64,000 nucleotides of DNA from positions 144,329 through 208,328 of the forward strand of contig JAJYTE010000001.1 of the NCBI GenBank assembly GCA_021793215.1. Direction: 5' to 3'. The notes below the pieces were generated by a model. The model was not told where the DNA came from. It made no database searches and was given only the letters and a program-made list of their open reading frames with translations. Origin of the DNA: Bacillota bacterium (lineage in GTDB: Bacteria; Bacillota; Sulfobacillia; JAJZYS01; JAJYTV01). How positions within the stretch are numbered: position 1 is the first letter of the stretch; each line of letters begins with the position of its first letter. A program made the position numbers and the translations under genes. Positions 9,700 through 19,043 of this stretch are shown piece by piece.

Positions 9700-11136
9700 G
9701 TGGGACTGAGGACGCCAGAGGAGTACCGCGAGAGCCTTCGCGACGGGCGGCGGGTGATGTTCCGCGGCGAGTGGGTCGAAGACGTCACCCGCCATCCCGT
9801 CCTGGGCCATGCCGTCGACCACGCGGCGATCGACTACGCGATCGCCGAGGATCCCCGCTACCGGGATCTTTGCACGGCCGAGCAGGATGGAGAGGCCGTC
9901 AGCCGCTTCTACAAGCTGCCCAAGACGGCGGACGACCTCCTGTTGCGCATGCGCGCCATCGAGGCCGCCACGACCGAGGGGCGCACCGTCGTCACCCTGA
10001 TCCACGAGATCGGCACGGACGCGCTCTTCGCCCTCCTGCGCGTGGCGCACGCCTGCGACGCGGCGCGCGGCACGTCGTACCTGCCGCGGGTGCGCGCGCT
10101 CTACGCGCGCGCCAGCAAAGAGGACTGGGCGCTCGCCGTCGCCCAGACCGACACGAAGGGGGACCGCGGCAAGTCTCCCGCGGACCAGCCGGATCCCGAC
10201 CAGTACGTGCGGATCGTCGCGCGCCGCGAGGACGGGATCGTCGTGCGCGGCGTCAAGGTGCACACGTCGGTCTCGGTCAACGCGAACGCGCTGATCGTGC
10301 TGCCGACGCGGGCCATGCGCCCCGGTGAGGAGGACTACGCAGTCAGCTTCTGGCTTCCGATCGACACCGAGGGACTGCGCCTCGTCGCGAGCCCGTACCT
10401 CTCCTCGCCGCGCAGCGACGTCGAGCACCCGCTCAGCGCGGGCCACAAGATGGTCGAGACGTTCACATGGTTCGACGACGTGTTCGTGCCGTGGGAGCAG
10501 GTGTTCCAGGCCGGCGAGGTGGAGTTCGCCGGACCGCTCGCGCTAGGATTCGTGGACTTCCACCGCTTCACCGCCGTCTCGTACAAGTTGCCGCTGATCG
10601 ACCTCCTGGTGGGGTCCGCGAGTCTGATCGCGCAGCTGAACGGGATCGCGCGGGCGGGACACGTGCGCGACAAACTGGCCCGGCTCGCGATGTACGCCGC
10701 GACGGTTCGCAAGCTGCTCGAGGCGTCGGCGCTCACCGGCCAGCTCGCGGAGCCCGGCGTCTTCGTACCGGACACCCTGACGGTCAACACCGCGAAGTAC
10801 CACTTCGCGCACGGCTTCCATGAAGCGCTGCGCGACGTGCAGGACCTCGCCGGCGGGCTGCTCGTCACGGCACCCGCGTGGGGCGACTTCCGCGACGAGA
10901 CGATCGGGCCGGCGCTCCAGAAGTACCTGCGTGCGGCTGAGGGCAGCGCCGAGGACCGCATGCGCGTCCTCTACATGATCGCCGACCTGACGGTTTCGGA
11001 CCTTGCCGGGTACCACGCGGTGCTGGCGGTCCATGCCGAAGGCTCCCTGGAGGCGGAGAAGCTGGCCGCCTCCCGTCACTTCGACTTCCGCGCCGCGCAG
11101 GCGTTGGCGCGGCGCATGGCGGGCATCGACGGCTGA
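9700..11136 (+). CDS. HpaB/AbfD-family flavoprotein (4-hydroxyphenylacetate hydroxylase / 4-hydroxybutyryl-CoA dehydratase superfamily)
   Basis: 478 residues. RTPEEYRESLRDGRRVMFRGEWVEDVTRHP is the standard N-terminal HpaB-superfamily signature. AVAQTDTKGDRGKSPADQPDPDQYVRIVARREDGIVVRGVKVHTS is closest, from memory, to the 4-hydroxybutyryl-CoA dehydratase (AbfD) branch. AbfD needs a [4Fe-4S] cluster held by three Cys and one His. This protein has only two Cys (58 and 119) and no CxxxC pair, so it cannot use that mechanism; an FAD-dependent oxygenase or oxidase-like role is more likely. GTG start after GGAGGTCGTCAC, 11 nt behind lpdA, so it belongs to the same operon. Substrate unknown. Confidence 0.82.
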   Translation: MGLRTPEEYRESLRDGRRVMFRGEWVEDVTRHPVLGHAVDHAAIDYAIAEDPRYRDLCTAEQDGEAVSRFYKLPKTADDLLLRMRAIEAATTEGRTVVTLIHEIGTDALFALLRVAHACDAARGTSYLPRVRALYARASKEDWALAVAQTDTKGDRGKSPADQPDPDQYVRIVARREDGIVVRGVKVHTSVSVNANALIVLPTRAMRPGEEDYAVSFWLPIDTEGLRLVASPYLSSPRSDVEHPLSAGHKMVETFTWFDDVFVPWEQVFQAGEVEFAGPLALGFVDFHRFTAVSYKLPLIDLLVGSASLIAQLNGIARAGHVRDKLARLAMYAATVRKLLEASALTGQLAEPGVFVPDTLTVNTAKYHFAHGFHEALRDVQDLAGGLLVTAPAWGDFRDETIGPALQKYLRAAEGSAEDRMRVLYMIADLTVSDLAGYHAVLAVHAEGSLEAEKLAASRHFDFRAAQALARRMAGIDG

Positions 11137-11165
11137 GGCTTCGAATCTTCGTGGGGGGAATCGCG

Positions 11166-12266
11166 TTGCAGAGCACCATCTTCGAGTACATGGGGAAGTA
11201 CGATTACGAGAACGTGTTCCTTTGCCAGGACAAGAGCGTCGGCCTGCGCGCGGTGATCGCGATCCACGACACAACCCTCGGCCCCGCGACCGGCGGCTGC
11301 CGGATGTGGACCTACGAGCACGAGGGCGCCGCGATCGAGGACGCGATGCGGCTCGCCCGCGGCATGACCTACAAGTACGCGGCAGCCGGCGTCAACCTCG
11401 GCGGCGGAAAGGTCGTCGTGATCGGCGACCCGCGCAAGGAGAAGACAGAAGCGCTCTTCCGCAGCCTGGGGCGCTTCATCAACCGGCTGGGCGGTCTCTA
11501 CATCACCGGCGAAGATGTGGGGACGACCCTGCGCGAGATGGAGTACATGCGCATGGAAACGCCCTACGTGATCACGCTGCCCGCGTCGTGGGGCGGCGCA
11601 GGGCCGATCTCCGGGGCGACCGCGCTGGGCGTCGTCGAGGCGATGCGCGCCGCGCTCGAGCAGGCGTTCGGCAGCGAGTCGCTCTCCGGACGCAAGGTCG
11701 CGGTGCAGGGCCTCGGCATGGTCGGCTACGAGGCGGTCCGCATCCTGCGCGAAGCGGGCGCCACCGTCTACGCGGGGGACATCGACCCGCAGAAGGTGAC
11801 CCGCGTCACGGTGGAGTTCGGCGCGATCCCGGTCGACGACCCGAACGCGATGCACGCGCTCGACGTCGACGTCTACTGCCCGTGCGCGCTCGGCGCGACG
11901 ATCAACGACCAGACGATCGGGGATCTGAGGTGCAAGGTGGTCGCCGGTTCGGCGAACAACCAGCTGCACGAGGAGCGGCACGGCGACATGCTGCAGGAGA
12001 AGGGGATCGTCTACGCGCCGGACTACGTCGCGAACGCGGGCGGGACGATCTACGACACTGATCGCCTTCTGCCGGGTGGCATGAACCACGACCGCGCGAT
12101 GGAGAACGTTCGGCGCATCCGCGAGACGACGCGCGAGGTGCTGCGCATCGCCCGCGAGGAGGGTATCCCGACCTACCGGGCGGCCGACCGCTACGCCGAA
12201 CGCCGCATCGCCGAGGTGGCCAAGTCCAAGGCCCTGCGCGCGTCGTCCGACGTGCGGATGGGCTGA
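11166..12266 (+). CDS. Leucine dehydrogenase-type amino acid dehydrogenase (Glu/Leu/Phe/Val family)
   Basis: About 366 residues aligning end to end with Bacillus leucine dehydrogenases: IFEYMGKYDYENVFLCQDKSVGLRAVIAIHDTTLGPATGG, the catalytic MTYKYAAAGVNLGGGKVVVIGDP (both active-site Lys), and the Rossmann motif VAVQGLGMVGYEAV. It would oxidatively deaminate a branched-chain amino acid to the 2-oxoacid with NAD+, feeding the dehydrogenase complex encoded just upstream. TTG at 11166 has GGGGGGAA upstream and matches the family N-terminus, so I prefer it to the GTG at 11151. Valine or phenylalanine specificity is an alternative. Confidence 0.9.
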   Translation: MQSTIFEYMGKYDYENVFLCQDKSVGLRAVIAIHDTTLGPATGGCRMWTYEHEGAAIEDAMRLARGMTYKYAAAGVNLGGGKVVVIGDPRKEKTEALFRSLGRFINRLGGLYITGEDVGTTLREMEYMRMETPYVITLPASWGGAGPISGATALGVVEAMRAALEQAFGSESLSGRKVAVQGLGMVGYEAVRILREAGATVYAGDIDPQKVTRVTVEFGAIPVDDPNAMHALDVDVYCPCALGATINDQTIGDLRCKVVAGSANNQLHEERHGDMLQEKGIVYAPDYVANAGGTIYDTDRLLPGGMNHDRAMENVRRIRETTREVLRIAREEGIPTYRAADRYAERRIAEVAKSKALRASSDVRMG

Positions 12267-12284
12267 GAGAACAGGGGGGCTTAG

Positions 12285-13049
12285 ATGCAGCGACTCAAGG
12301 ATCGCGTGGCCGTGGTGACCGGGTCGAGCACCGGAATCGGCAGGGCGATCGCCGAGCGCTTCGGTGCGGAGGGCGCGAAGGTCGTCGTGAACTCGCGCCA
12401 CGAGCAGCGGGCGGAGGAGGCCGCCGCCGCGCTGCGCGCGGCGGGCGTAAAGGCCGTCGGCGTCGCGGCGGACGTCTCGCGTCCAGAGGACGCGCAGCGC
12501 CTCGCCGAGACGGCGGTCAGGGAGTTCGGCGGACTCGACATCTGGGTGAACAACGCGGGGATCAACGCGATCGGCCCGTCGCTGGAACTCGAGTTCCGCG
12601 ACTTCCTTCGGGTGCTTGAGGTGAACCTCGCCGGATGCTTCGCGGGATCGCAGGCCGCGGGCCGCGTGATGGTTCCGAACGGCCACGGCGTCATCCTGCA
12701 GATCGGATCCATCTTCGGCGAGGTCGGCATGCCGATGCGGGCGGCCTACTGCTCCGCGAAGCACGGACTTCTGGGCCTGACGAAGGTGCTCTCGAACGAG
12801 TGGGCGCGCAGCGGCGTGCGCGTCGTCTGCCTGGACCCCGCCTACATCCGCACTGACCTCGACGTGCAGGACCAGGCGGCCGGCAGCTACGACGACGCCG
12901 ACATCATGCGACGCACGCCGATGGGCAGGTACGGCACAGTGGAAGAGGTCGCCGCCGTTGCGCTCTTCCTCTGCTCCGACGACGCGGCGTACGTGAGCGG
13001 AAGCCGCGTCACAGTGGACGGAGGATGGATGGGGTACGGCGGCTGGTAG
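12285..13049 (+). CDS. Short-chain dehydrogenase/reductase
   Basis: 254-residue classical SDR: cofactor motif VVTGSSTGIGRAIAERFG, structural NNAG (WVNNAGINAIG), catalytic Ser in QIGSIFGE, YCSAK (Tyr and Lys) and the C-terminal YVSGSRVTVDGGW. The residues after beta-strand 2 (VVVNSRHEQR) favour NADP(H). It is the last gene of the first half of the island, 18 nt behind the leucine-dehydrogenase-type gene, with AGGGGGG before the ATG. Likely acts on a hydroxyacid or ketone intermediate of the same pathway; the substrate cannot be specified. Confidence 0.9.
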   Translation: MQRLKDRVAVVTGSSTGIGRAIAERFGAEGAKVVVNSRHEQRAEEAAAALRAAGVKAVGVAADVSRPEDAQRLAETAVREFGGLDIWVNNAGINAIGPSLELEFRDFLRVLEVNLAGCFAGSQAAGRVMVPNGHGVILQIGSIFGEVGMPMRAAYCSAKHGLLGLTKVLSNEWARSGVRVVCLDPAYIRTDLDVQDQAAGSYDDADIMRRTPMGRYGTVEEVAAVALFLCSDDAAYVSGSRVTVDGGWMGYGGW

Positions 13050-13058
13050 GCGTCGACA

Positions 13059-13074
13059 ATGTACCACCGTACAT
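13059..13074. promoter_or_regulatory. Palindrome ATGTAC-N4-GTACAT, candidate operator
   Basis: ATGTACCACCGTACAT is a perfect 6+6 inverted repeat in the gap between the SDR gene and the transporter operon. Its size and symmetry suit a dimeric repressor such as the GntR-family protein at 4158, but I see no second copy before that regulator or its operon, so the assignment is only positional. Confidence 0.35.
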
Positions 13075-13135
13075 CTAGGAGGAGAAAGCGCTCGCGTCGA
13101 GAATCAGGTAAAGCGCCTTAAGTAGACCATGGTAG

Positions 13136-13179
13136 GCCAACGCGCGGCAGCCTGGGACGCTCGTCCCTTTCGCGTTGGC
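13136..13179 (+). promoter_or_regulatory. Structured leader element upstream of the transporter operon
   Basis: GCCAACGCG (13136-13144) pairs with CGCGTTGGC (13171-13179). Nested inside is GGGAC-GCTC-GTCCC followed by TTT. The resulting two-tier hairpin lies about 120 nt before the binding-protein start, in a 249-nt gap that otherwise holds only the palindrome at 13059. It could be a terminator, an attenuator or a leader fold; I do not recognise a known riboswitch class. Confidence 0.4.
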
Positions 13180-13298
13180 ATTCGGTCCAAGGGAGGTGGC
13201 GGGCGCGGCAGCCGGCGGCGGCTGCGTGTGCGGTGGATTCGTTCACATCATCATCATTCCGGCATCATGCTCCAGGAAGCGAAGGGGGTTGGATACGC

Positions 13299-14480
13299 TT
13301 GCAGACGAAACGCCTCGCGGCTCTGGTCGCCACCGCGGCGACAGCGTCCCTGCTGCTGGCCGCGTGCGGTGGCTCTACCTCGACATCGTCGAGCGCCAGC
13401 CAGCCGATCGCAATCGGCGTGCCTGTTCCGCTGTCTGGGCCCTACGCCAGCGCGGGTCAGGACATCGTGAACGGCGCGAAGCTCGCTGCCGCGAAGATCA
13501 ACAAGGCCGGCGGTGTGCTCGGTCGCAAGATCGAGATCGTTCCGGCCGACGACCAGTGCGACCCGCAGGTCGGTGCCCAGGCCGCGCAGAAGCTCGTCTC
13601 GCAGAACGTCGTCGGAATCGCCGGCGGCTACTGCTCGGGCGCCTCGCTACCTGAGTCGACCGTCTTCCACTCCCAGGGCGACCTGCCATTCGTGATGGAC
13701 GCGTCGACGAACCCCCAGCTCACCGAGCAGGGCTTCAACGACATCTTCCGGACGATTGGCCGTGACGACGAGCAGGGTCCCTTCGCGGCGAACTTCATCG
13801 CGAACTACCTGCACGCCAAGAAGGTCGTCGTGATGGACGACAACACGACCTATGCCGCAGGGCTCGCGGCCAACACCATCAGCGCACTGAAGTCGCAGTA
13901 CGGTATCACGGCGGACCACGAGGTGATCACCGCCGGGCAGAGCGACTACTCCTCGGTGCTGACGAAGATCGGGCAGATGCACCCTGACGTGCTCTACTAC
14001 ACCGGCTACTTCACCGAAGCGGGCCTCCTGTTGAAGCAAGCCCGCGCGCAGGGCCTCAAGTTCACGATGATGGGCGGAGACGCGACGAACGACCCGACGG
14101 TCCTCTCAACCGCCGGAGCCGCGGCAAACGGCTTCATCATCACGACGTCGCCGCTCGCGCAGTTCCTCGGCACCGCGAGCAACTACGTCTCGCAGTACCA
14201 GGCGGCCTACAACAAGGCGCCGGGCCCCTACTCGGTCTACGAGTACGACGCCGTCTCGGTCCTCGCGAGCGCGATCAAGAGCGCCGGCTCGACGAACGCG
14301 AAGAAGATCGACGCCGCGCTGCACCAGGTCAAGGACTACAAGGGGCTCACGGGTACCTTCAGCTTCAACAAGATCGGTGACCGCGTGCCGGCCGCCTACA
14401 TCACGATCATCGTGAAGAATGGCCAGTTCACGGCCTACCAGGAACTCAACAGCTCGGGCCAGTGGGTGCCGGTTCCCTAG
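13299..14480 (+). CDS. livJ: Branched-chain amino acid ABC transporter, substrate-binding lipoprotein
   Basis: About 393 residues. A signal peptide with lipobox (LAALVATAATASLLLAACGG) indicates a membrane-anchored lipoprotein in a monoderm. A Ser/Thr linker follows, then the periplasmic-binding-protein type I (Leu/Ile/Val-binding) domain: IAIGVPVPLSGPYASAGQDIVNGAKLAAAKINKAGGVLG. I start at the TTG at 13299 after AAGGGGG; the upstream track ATG would bury the signal peptide. The ligand is an amino acid or related compound; LivJ relatives also bind amides, urea and aromatic acids, so branched-chain specificity is inferred from family and context only. Confidence 0.9.
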   Translation: MQTKRLAALVATAATASLLLAACGGSTSTSSSASQPIAIGVPVPLSGPYASAGQDIVNGAKLAAAKINKAGGVLGRKIEIVPADDQCDPQVGAQAAQKLVSQNVVGIAGGYCSGASLPESTVFHSQGDLPFVMDASTNPQLTEQGFNDIFRTIGRDDEQGPFAANFIANYLHAKKVVVMDDNTTYAAGLAANTISALKSQYGITADHEVITAGQSDYSSVLTKIGQMHPDVLYYTGYFTEAGLLLKQARAQGLKFTMMGGDATNDPTVLSTAGAAANGFIITTSPLAQFLGTASNYVSQYQAAYNKAPGPYSVYEYDAVSVLASAIKSAGSTNAKKIDAALHQVKDYKGLTGTFSFNKIGDRVPAAYITIIVKNGQFTAYQELNSSGQWVPVP

Positions 14481-14510
14481 GAACGCACCGCTCGCCTTCG
14501 CATGCGCCGC

Positions 14511-14537
14511 GCGGCGGCGGCAGAGTGCCGCCGCCGC
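14511..14537 (+). promoter_or_regulatory. Intercistronic hairpin between livJ and livH
   Basis: GCGGCGGCGGCA-GAG-TGCCGCCGCCGC forms a perfect 12-bp stem with a 3-nt loop and no T-run, right after the binding-protein gene. Such hairpins commonly stabilise the upstream message or partly terminate transcription, giving more binding protein than permease. The role here is inference. Confidence 0.55.
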
Positions 14538-14597
14538 CTGCGTTCCTCAGCGCCACCTGCAGTGCCGGAGGGGGGGACGAAGCCTACGAGCGTATTT

Positions 14598-15488
14598 TTG
14601 CAGTACTTGATCAACGGGCTGACGATTGGATCGTTCTACGCGCTGGTCGCGTTGGGCTACACGATGATCTACGGCATCATCCGGCTGATCAACTTCGCCC
14701 ACGGAGATCTCTTCATGGTCGGCGCGTTCATGGGCTGGACCGTGCTCGGTGTGTTCTCCGCAACCCACGCACCGGTGGCGGTCGTGTTGATGATCTCGCT
14801 GCTGGTCGCGATGGCGGTCGTGGGTCTTCTGGCGGTCGGCATGGACCGGATCGCGTACCAGCCGCTGCTTCGCGCATCGCGCCTCTCGATCCTGATCACC
14901 GCGCTGGGCGTCTCGCTCGCGCTCGAGAATGGAGCCCTGATCCTGTTCGGCGCCGGCTTCGACACCTACCCTACCAACCTTCTACCGACCACCACCTTCC
15001 TGCTCGGCGGCGCCACGGTGAGCTGGGTCCAGGTCGGCATGTTCACCCTGAGCCTCCTGCTGATGCTCCTCCTCTACCTTTTCGTTCAGCACACGGCCGT
15101 CGGCACGGCGATGCGCGCGCTCTCGTTCGACCAGGACGCGGCGCGGCTGATGGGCGTGAATGTCGAGGGCGTGATCATGATCACGTTCCTGCTCGGCGGC
15201 GTCCTCGCCGCCGCATCGGGCGTGATGATGGGTCTCTACTACACGCAGATCAACTTCCTGATGGGCTTCCTGATGGGCCTGAGGGCATTCACCGCGGCCG
15301 TGCTCGGAGGGATCGGCAACATCCCGGGCGCGATGGTCGGCGGCCTCCTGATCGGAGTGCTGCAGTCGTTCGCCGCGGGCTACATCTCCTCGCAGTGGCA
15401 GGATGTGATCGTGTTCGCCGTATTGATCCTGGTGCTGGTCGTGAAGCCGACAGGCATCTTCGGCGAGCGCGTCGTCGAGAGGATGTGA
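14598..15488 (+). CDS. livH: Branched-chain amino acid ABC transporter permease (LivH)
   Basis: About 296 residues with eight or so hydrophobic helices. LINGLTIGSFYALVALGYTMIYGIIRLINFAHGD is the diagnostic LivH N-terminus and LGGIGNIPGAMVGGLLIGVLQ the conserved EAA-like coupling segment. The start is uncertain. TTG 14598 gives the usual LivH N-terminus but lies about 20 nt from the GGAGGGGGG ribosome site. GTG 14562 is in frame but precedes that site. The gene is followed 4 nt later by the fused LivMG gene. Confidence 0.9.
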   Translation: MQYLINGLTIGSFYALVALGYTMIYGIIRLINFAHGDLFMVGAFMGWTVLGVFSATHAPVAVVLMISLLVAMAVVGLLAVGMDRIAYQPLLRASRLSILITALGVSLALENGALILFGAGFDTYPTNLLPTTTFLLGGATVSWVQVGMFTLSLLLMLLLYLFVQHTAVGTAMRALSFDQDAARLMGVNVEGVIMITFLLGGVLAAASGVMMGLYYTQINFLMGFLMGLRAFTAAVLGGIGNIPGAMVGGLLIGVLQSFAAGYISSQWQDVIVFAVLILVLVVKPTGIFGERVVERM

Positions 15489-15492
15489 TGGC

Positions 15493-17300
15493 ATGACGTC
15501 ACACCTCTCCGCGTCCCGCCCCCTGCTCCTTCGCTGGGGCCCACTGCTCGCGCTCGTCATCGCCCTCGGGTTTCCGCTCGGCGCACCGAACGCCTACTGG
15601 GTAGACGTCGGCATCGGCATCCTGACGTTCGGCATGCTGGGCCTCGGGCTCAACCTCGTCGTGGGGTACGCGGGACTCCTCGACCTTGGCTACGCAGCCT
15701 TCTACGCGATCGGCGCGTACACGACGGCGATCCTCTCCACCGCGGCGCACCTCTCCTTCTGGGAGACGCTGCCGTTCGCGATCGCCTTCTCCGCGATTGC
15801 CGGCGTGATCGTCGGCTACCCGACCCTGCGGCTGCGCAGCGACTACCTCGCGATCGTCACCCTCGGCTTCGGAGAGATCGTGCGGATCACCGCGACCAAC
15901 CTCGGCTTCACCGGAGGTCCGAACGGCATCTACGGCATCCCACCCGCGAGCATCTTCGGTTACCAGTTCGTCACCGAGAACTCCCAGTACTACCTCGCGC
16001 TCGCGTTCCTGCTGGTGGTGCTGTTCTTCACGCGCCACCTGGCCCGCTCTCGCCTCGGCCGCGCCTGGCTGAGCCTGCGCGAGGACGAGTCGGCGTCGGA
16101 GGCCGTGGGCGTGCCATCCGTGCGCGTGAAACTCTGGGCGTACGTCTTCGGCGCCATCTTCGGCGGCTTCGCCGGCGCGTTCTTCGCGGCGCGCCTCTCC
16201 GCGATCTCGCCGGACAGCTTCACCTACACGCAGTCGGTGAACATCCTGATCGTCGTCGTGCTCGGCGGCATGGCCAGCTTCCCGGGCGTCCTGCTCGGGG
16301 CGGGCGTCGTCGTGGGTCTGCCGGAGATCCTGCGCTTCATCTCCAACTGGCGCCTCTTCGTCTTCGCGCTCGGCCTGATCGCGCTGATGCTCCTGCGCCC
16401 GCAGGGCCTCTGGCCCGCGGCCTCGCGCGCCCACGATCCCTTCCGGAACCTCGGGCCGCCCGGTGATGACGAGGACGGCCTCGCGCGCACGCGCGCGCCA
16501 GCCGACCCGAACGCGCCTGCCCTCGAGGTGGAGGGGCTGCGGCGGCGCTTCGGCGGCGTCCTGGCCGTCGACGACGTGTCGTTCCGGGTGGACAGGGGCC
16601 AGATCGTCAGCATCATCGGCCCGAACGGCGCCGGCAAGACGACGGTCTTCAACTGCATCACGGGCGTTACGCGTCCCGACGCCGGCAAGGTGGAGCTCGG
16701 TGGGCGGTCGGTGCGCGGCATGCAGCCGCACGACATCGTCGGCGCGGGCCTCGCGCGCACCTTCCAGGGCATCCGGCTGTTCAAGGCGCTGCCGGCGTTC
16801 GAGAACGTCCTCGTGGGCATGTACACGCGCCAGCGCGCAGGCATCCTGGGCTCGTTGCTGCATACGCGCAGCGAGCGGCGCGAGGAGCGCGAGAGCCTTC
16901 GCCGCACGCGCGCATGGCTGAGCTTCGTCGGGCTCGAGGAGATCGCCGGCGTGAAGGCGTCCGAGCTCGCGTACGGCGACCAGCGCCGCCTGGAGATCGC
17001 GCGGGCGCTCGCGTCCGAACCGGACGTGCTGCTGCTCGACGAGCCCGCCGCCGGCATGAACCCGAGCGAGAAGCGGGACCTGATGGGGCTGGTGCGTCGC
17101 ATCCGGGGGCTCGGCGTCACGGTCGTGCTGATCGACCACGACATGAACCTCGTGATGGGCGTTTCCGACCGCGTCGTGGTGATCGACCGCGGACGCAAGA
17201 TCGCTGAGGGCACCCCGGAGGAGATCCAGCACAACCAGCAAGTGGTCGACGCCTACCTCGGGAGCGACGGCGGCGACGTGGACGACGAGGCGGTGAACAC

Positions 17301-17313
<13 letters not shown>
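15493..17313 (+). CDS. Fused LivM permease - LivG ATPase of the branched-chain amino acid transporter
   Basis: 606 residues joining two subunits that are usually separate. Residues 1-310 are a LivM permease (LGLNLVVGYAGLLDLGYAAFYAIGAY, GGPNGIYGIP, FPGVLLGAG). A hydrophilic linker spans about 310-345. Residues 346-590 are a LivG ATPase with Walker A GPNGAGKTT, signature SELAYGDQRRLEIARAL, Walker B DVLLLDEPAAGMNPSE and the switch His in LIDHDMNLV. There is no stop or frameshift at the junction. GTG/ATG context: the ATG at 15493 lies 4 nt after the livH stop. The fusion fixes a 1:1 permease:ATPase ratio on this side of the transporter. Confidence 0.93.
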
Positions 17314-18056
<743 letters not shown>

Positions 18057-18071
18057 GAGAGAGCGATACGC

Positions 18072-19043
18072 ATGGGAAACTTCAAGTCCGAGGCCGCGGC
18101 GCTGCCTGTTCTGTACGGAGACACCCCGACCCTGTTCGGCAAGCCCTTCGTGCGCGCGCAGGACCTTCTCGGCCAGGCGGACGTCGCAGTCTCCGGCGTC
18201 CCCTGGGAGGGGACGATCACTTGGGGTTCTTGGTCTGGATGCGAACTCGCGCCGCGGACGATCCGCCAGGCGTCCGCCCGCTACACCGGCTTCCTGCCGG
18301 AGTACGGCGTCGACGCCTTCGACCACCTGCGGCTCGTCGACACCGGCGATGTCGCCTTGGACATGCAGGACCGCGAGCAGAGCTTCGCCGCGATCGAGGA
18401 GCGCATCACGCGGATCGCCGAGGCGGGTGTGTTCCCGGCGACCTACGGCGGTGACCATTCTATCTCCTACCCGATCATCAAGGCGCTCAGCGAGCAGCGG
18501 CAGGGGAAGCTCGGCGTCGTGCACTTCGACGCCCACTACGACAACAAGGACGAGTACGACGGGGACCGCTACGCGCGCTGCTGCCCCTTCCGGCGGGTGG
18601 CCGAGCTGCCGAAGGTGAGGACCCGCAGCATGGTCCACCTCGGCATCCGCGGACCGCGCAACATGAAGGAGCAGCAGGAGTACGCCGAGTCGATCGGCGC
18701 CACGACGCTGAGCATCAACGACGTGCGCCAGCGCGGCATCGACGCCGTGACCGAGGAGGCGCACCGCATCGCGAGCGAGGGTACGACCGGCGTCTACGTG
18801 ACGGTCTGCAGCGACGTGCTGGAGGCCGCCTTCAACCCCGGCGGCCCGGCGGACCCCAATGGGCTGACGTCCTACGAGCTGTACCGCGGCCTCCACTACC
18901 TTGGCCAGCAGCCCAACGTGGTCGGCTTCGACCTCGTCGAGGTCTACCCGCCGAACGACCCGAACGGCGTCTCGTCCCACACGGCCGTCTGGGCGCTCCT
19001 GCACCTGCTCGTCGGGATGGCGCAGCGCAAGGGCACGCGGTGA
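18072..19043 (+). CDS. Ureohydrolase (agmatinase/arginase) family protein with altered metal site
   Basis: 323 residues with the arginase fold. Manganese ligands are recognisable at GGDHS (His129) and HFDAHYDN (Asp153, His155, Asp157). The last pair, normally SxDxD, reads VTVCSDVL: the first Asp is replaced by Cys246 and the second is Asp248. NPGGPADPNGLTSYEL and DPNGVSSHTA also differ from ordinary agmatinases and suggest a separate subfamily. It may hydrolyse a guanidino or amidino group (releasing urea) or have a different substrate. ATG start after GGAGAGAG, 15 nt behind livF, and 4-nt overlap with the next gene, so it belongs to the transporter operon. Confidence 0.85.
   Translation: MGNFKSEAAALPVLYGDTPTLFGKPFVRAQDLLGQADVAVSGVPWEGTITWGSWSGCELAPRTIRQASARYTGFLPEYGVDAFDHLRLVDTGDVALDMQDREQSFAAIEERITRIAEAGVFPATYGGDHSISYPIIKALSEQRQGKLGVVHFDAHYDNKDEYDGDRYARCCPFRRVAELPKVRTRSMVHLGIRGPRNMKEQQEYAESIGATTLSINDVRQRGIDAVTEEAHRIASEGTTGVYVTVCSDVLEAAFNPGGPADPNGLTSYELYRGLHYLGQQPNVVGFDLVEVYPPNDPNGVSSHTAVWALLHLLVGMAQRKGTR

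Noticed and set aside
11076-13067. 663-codon minus-strand ORF opposite the leucine-dehydrogenase and SDR genes
   Set aside because: It is antisense to two clear genes, rich in Arg/His/Asp runs and has no recognisable domain; open frames of this kind are expected at high GC.
15499-17241. 580-codon minus-strand ORF opposite the LivMG fusion
   Set aside because: Shadow of the real gene: low-complexity composition (Glu/Arg/His/Asp) and no ribosome site.
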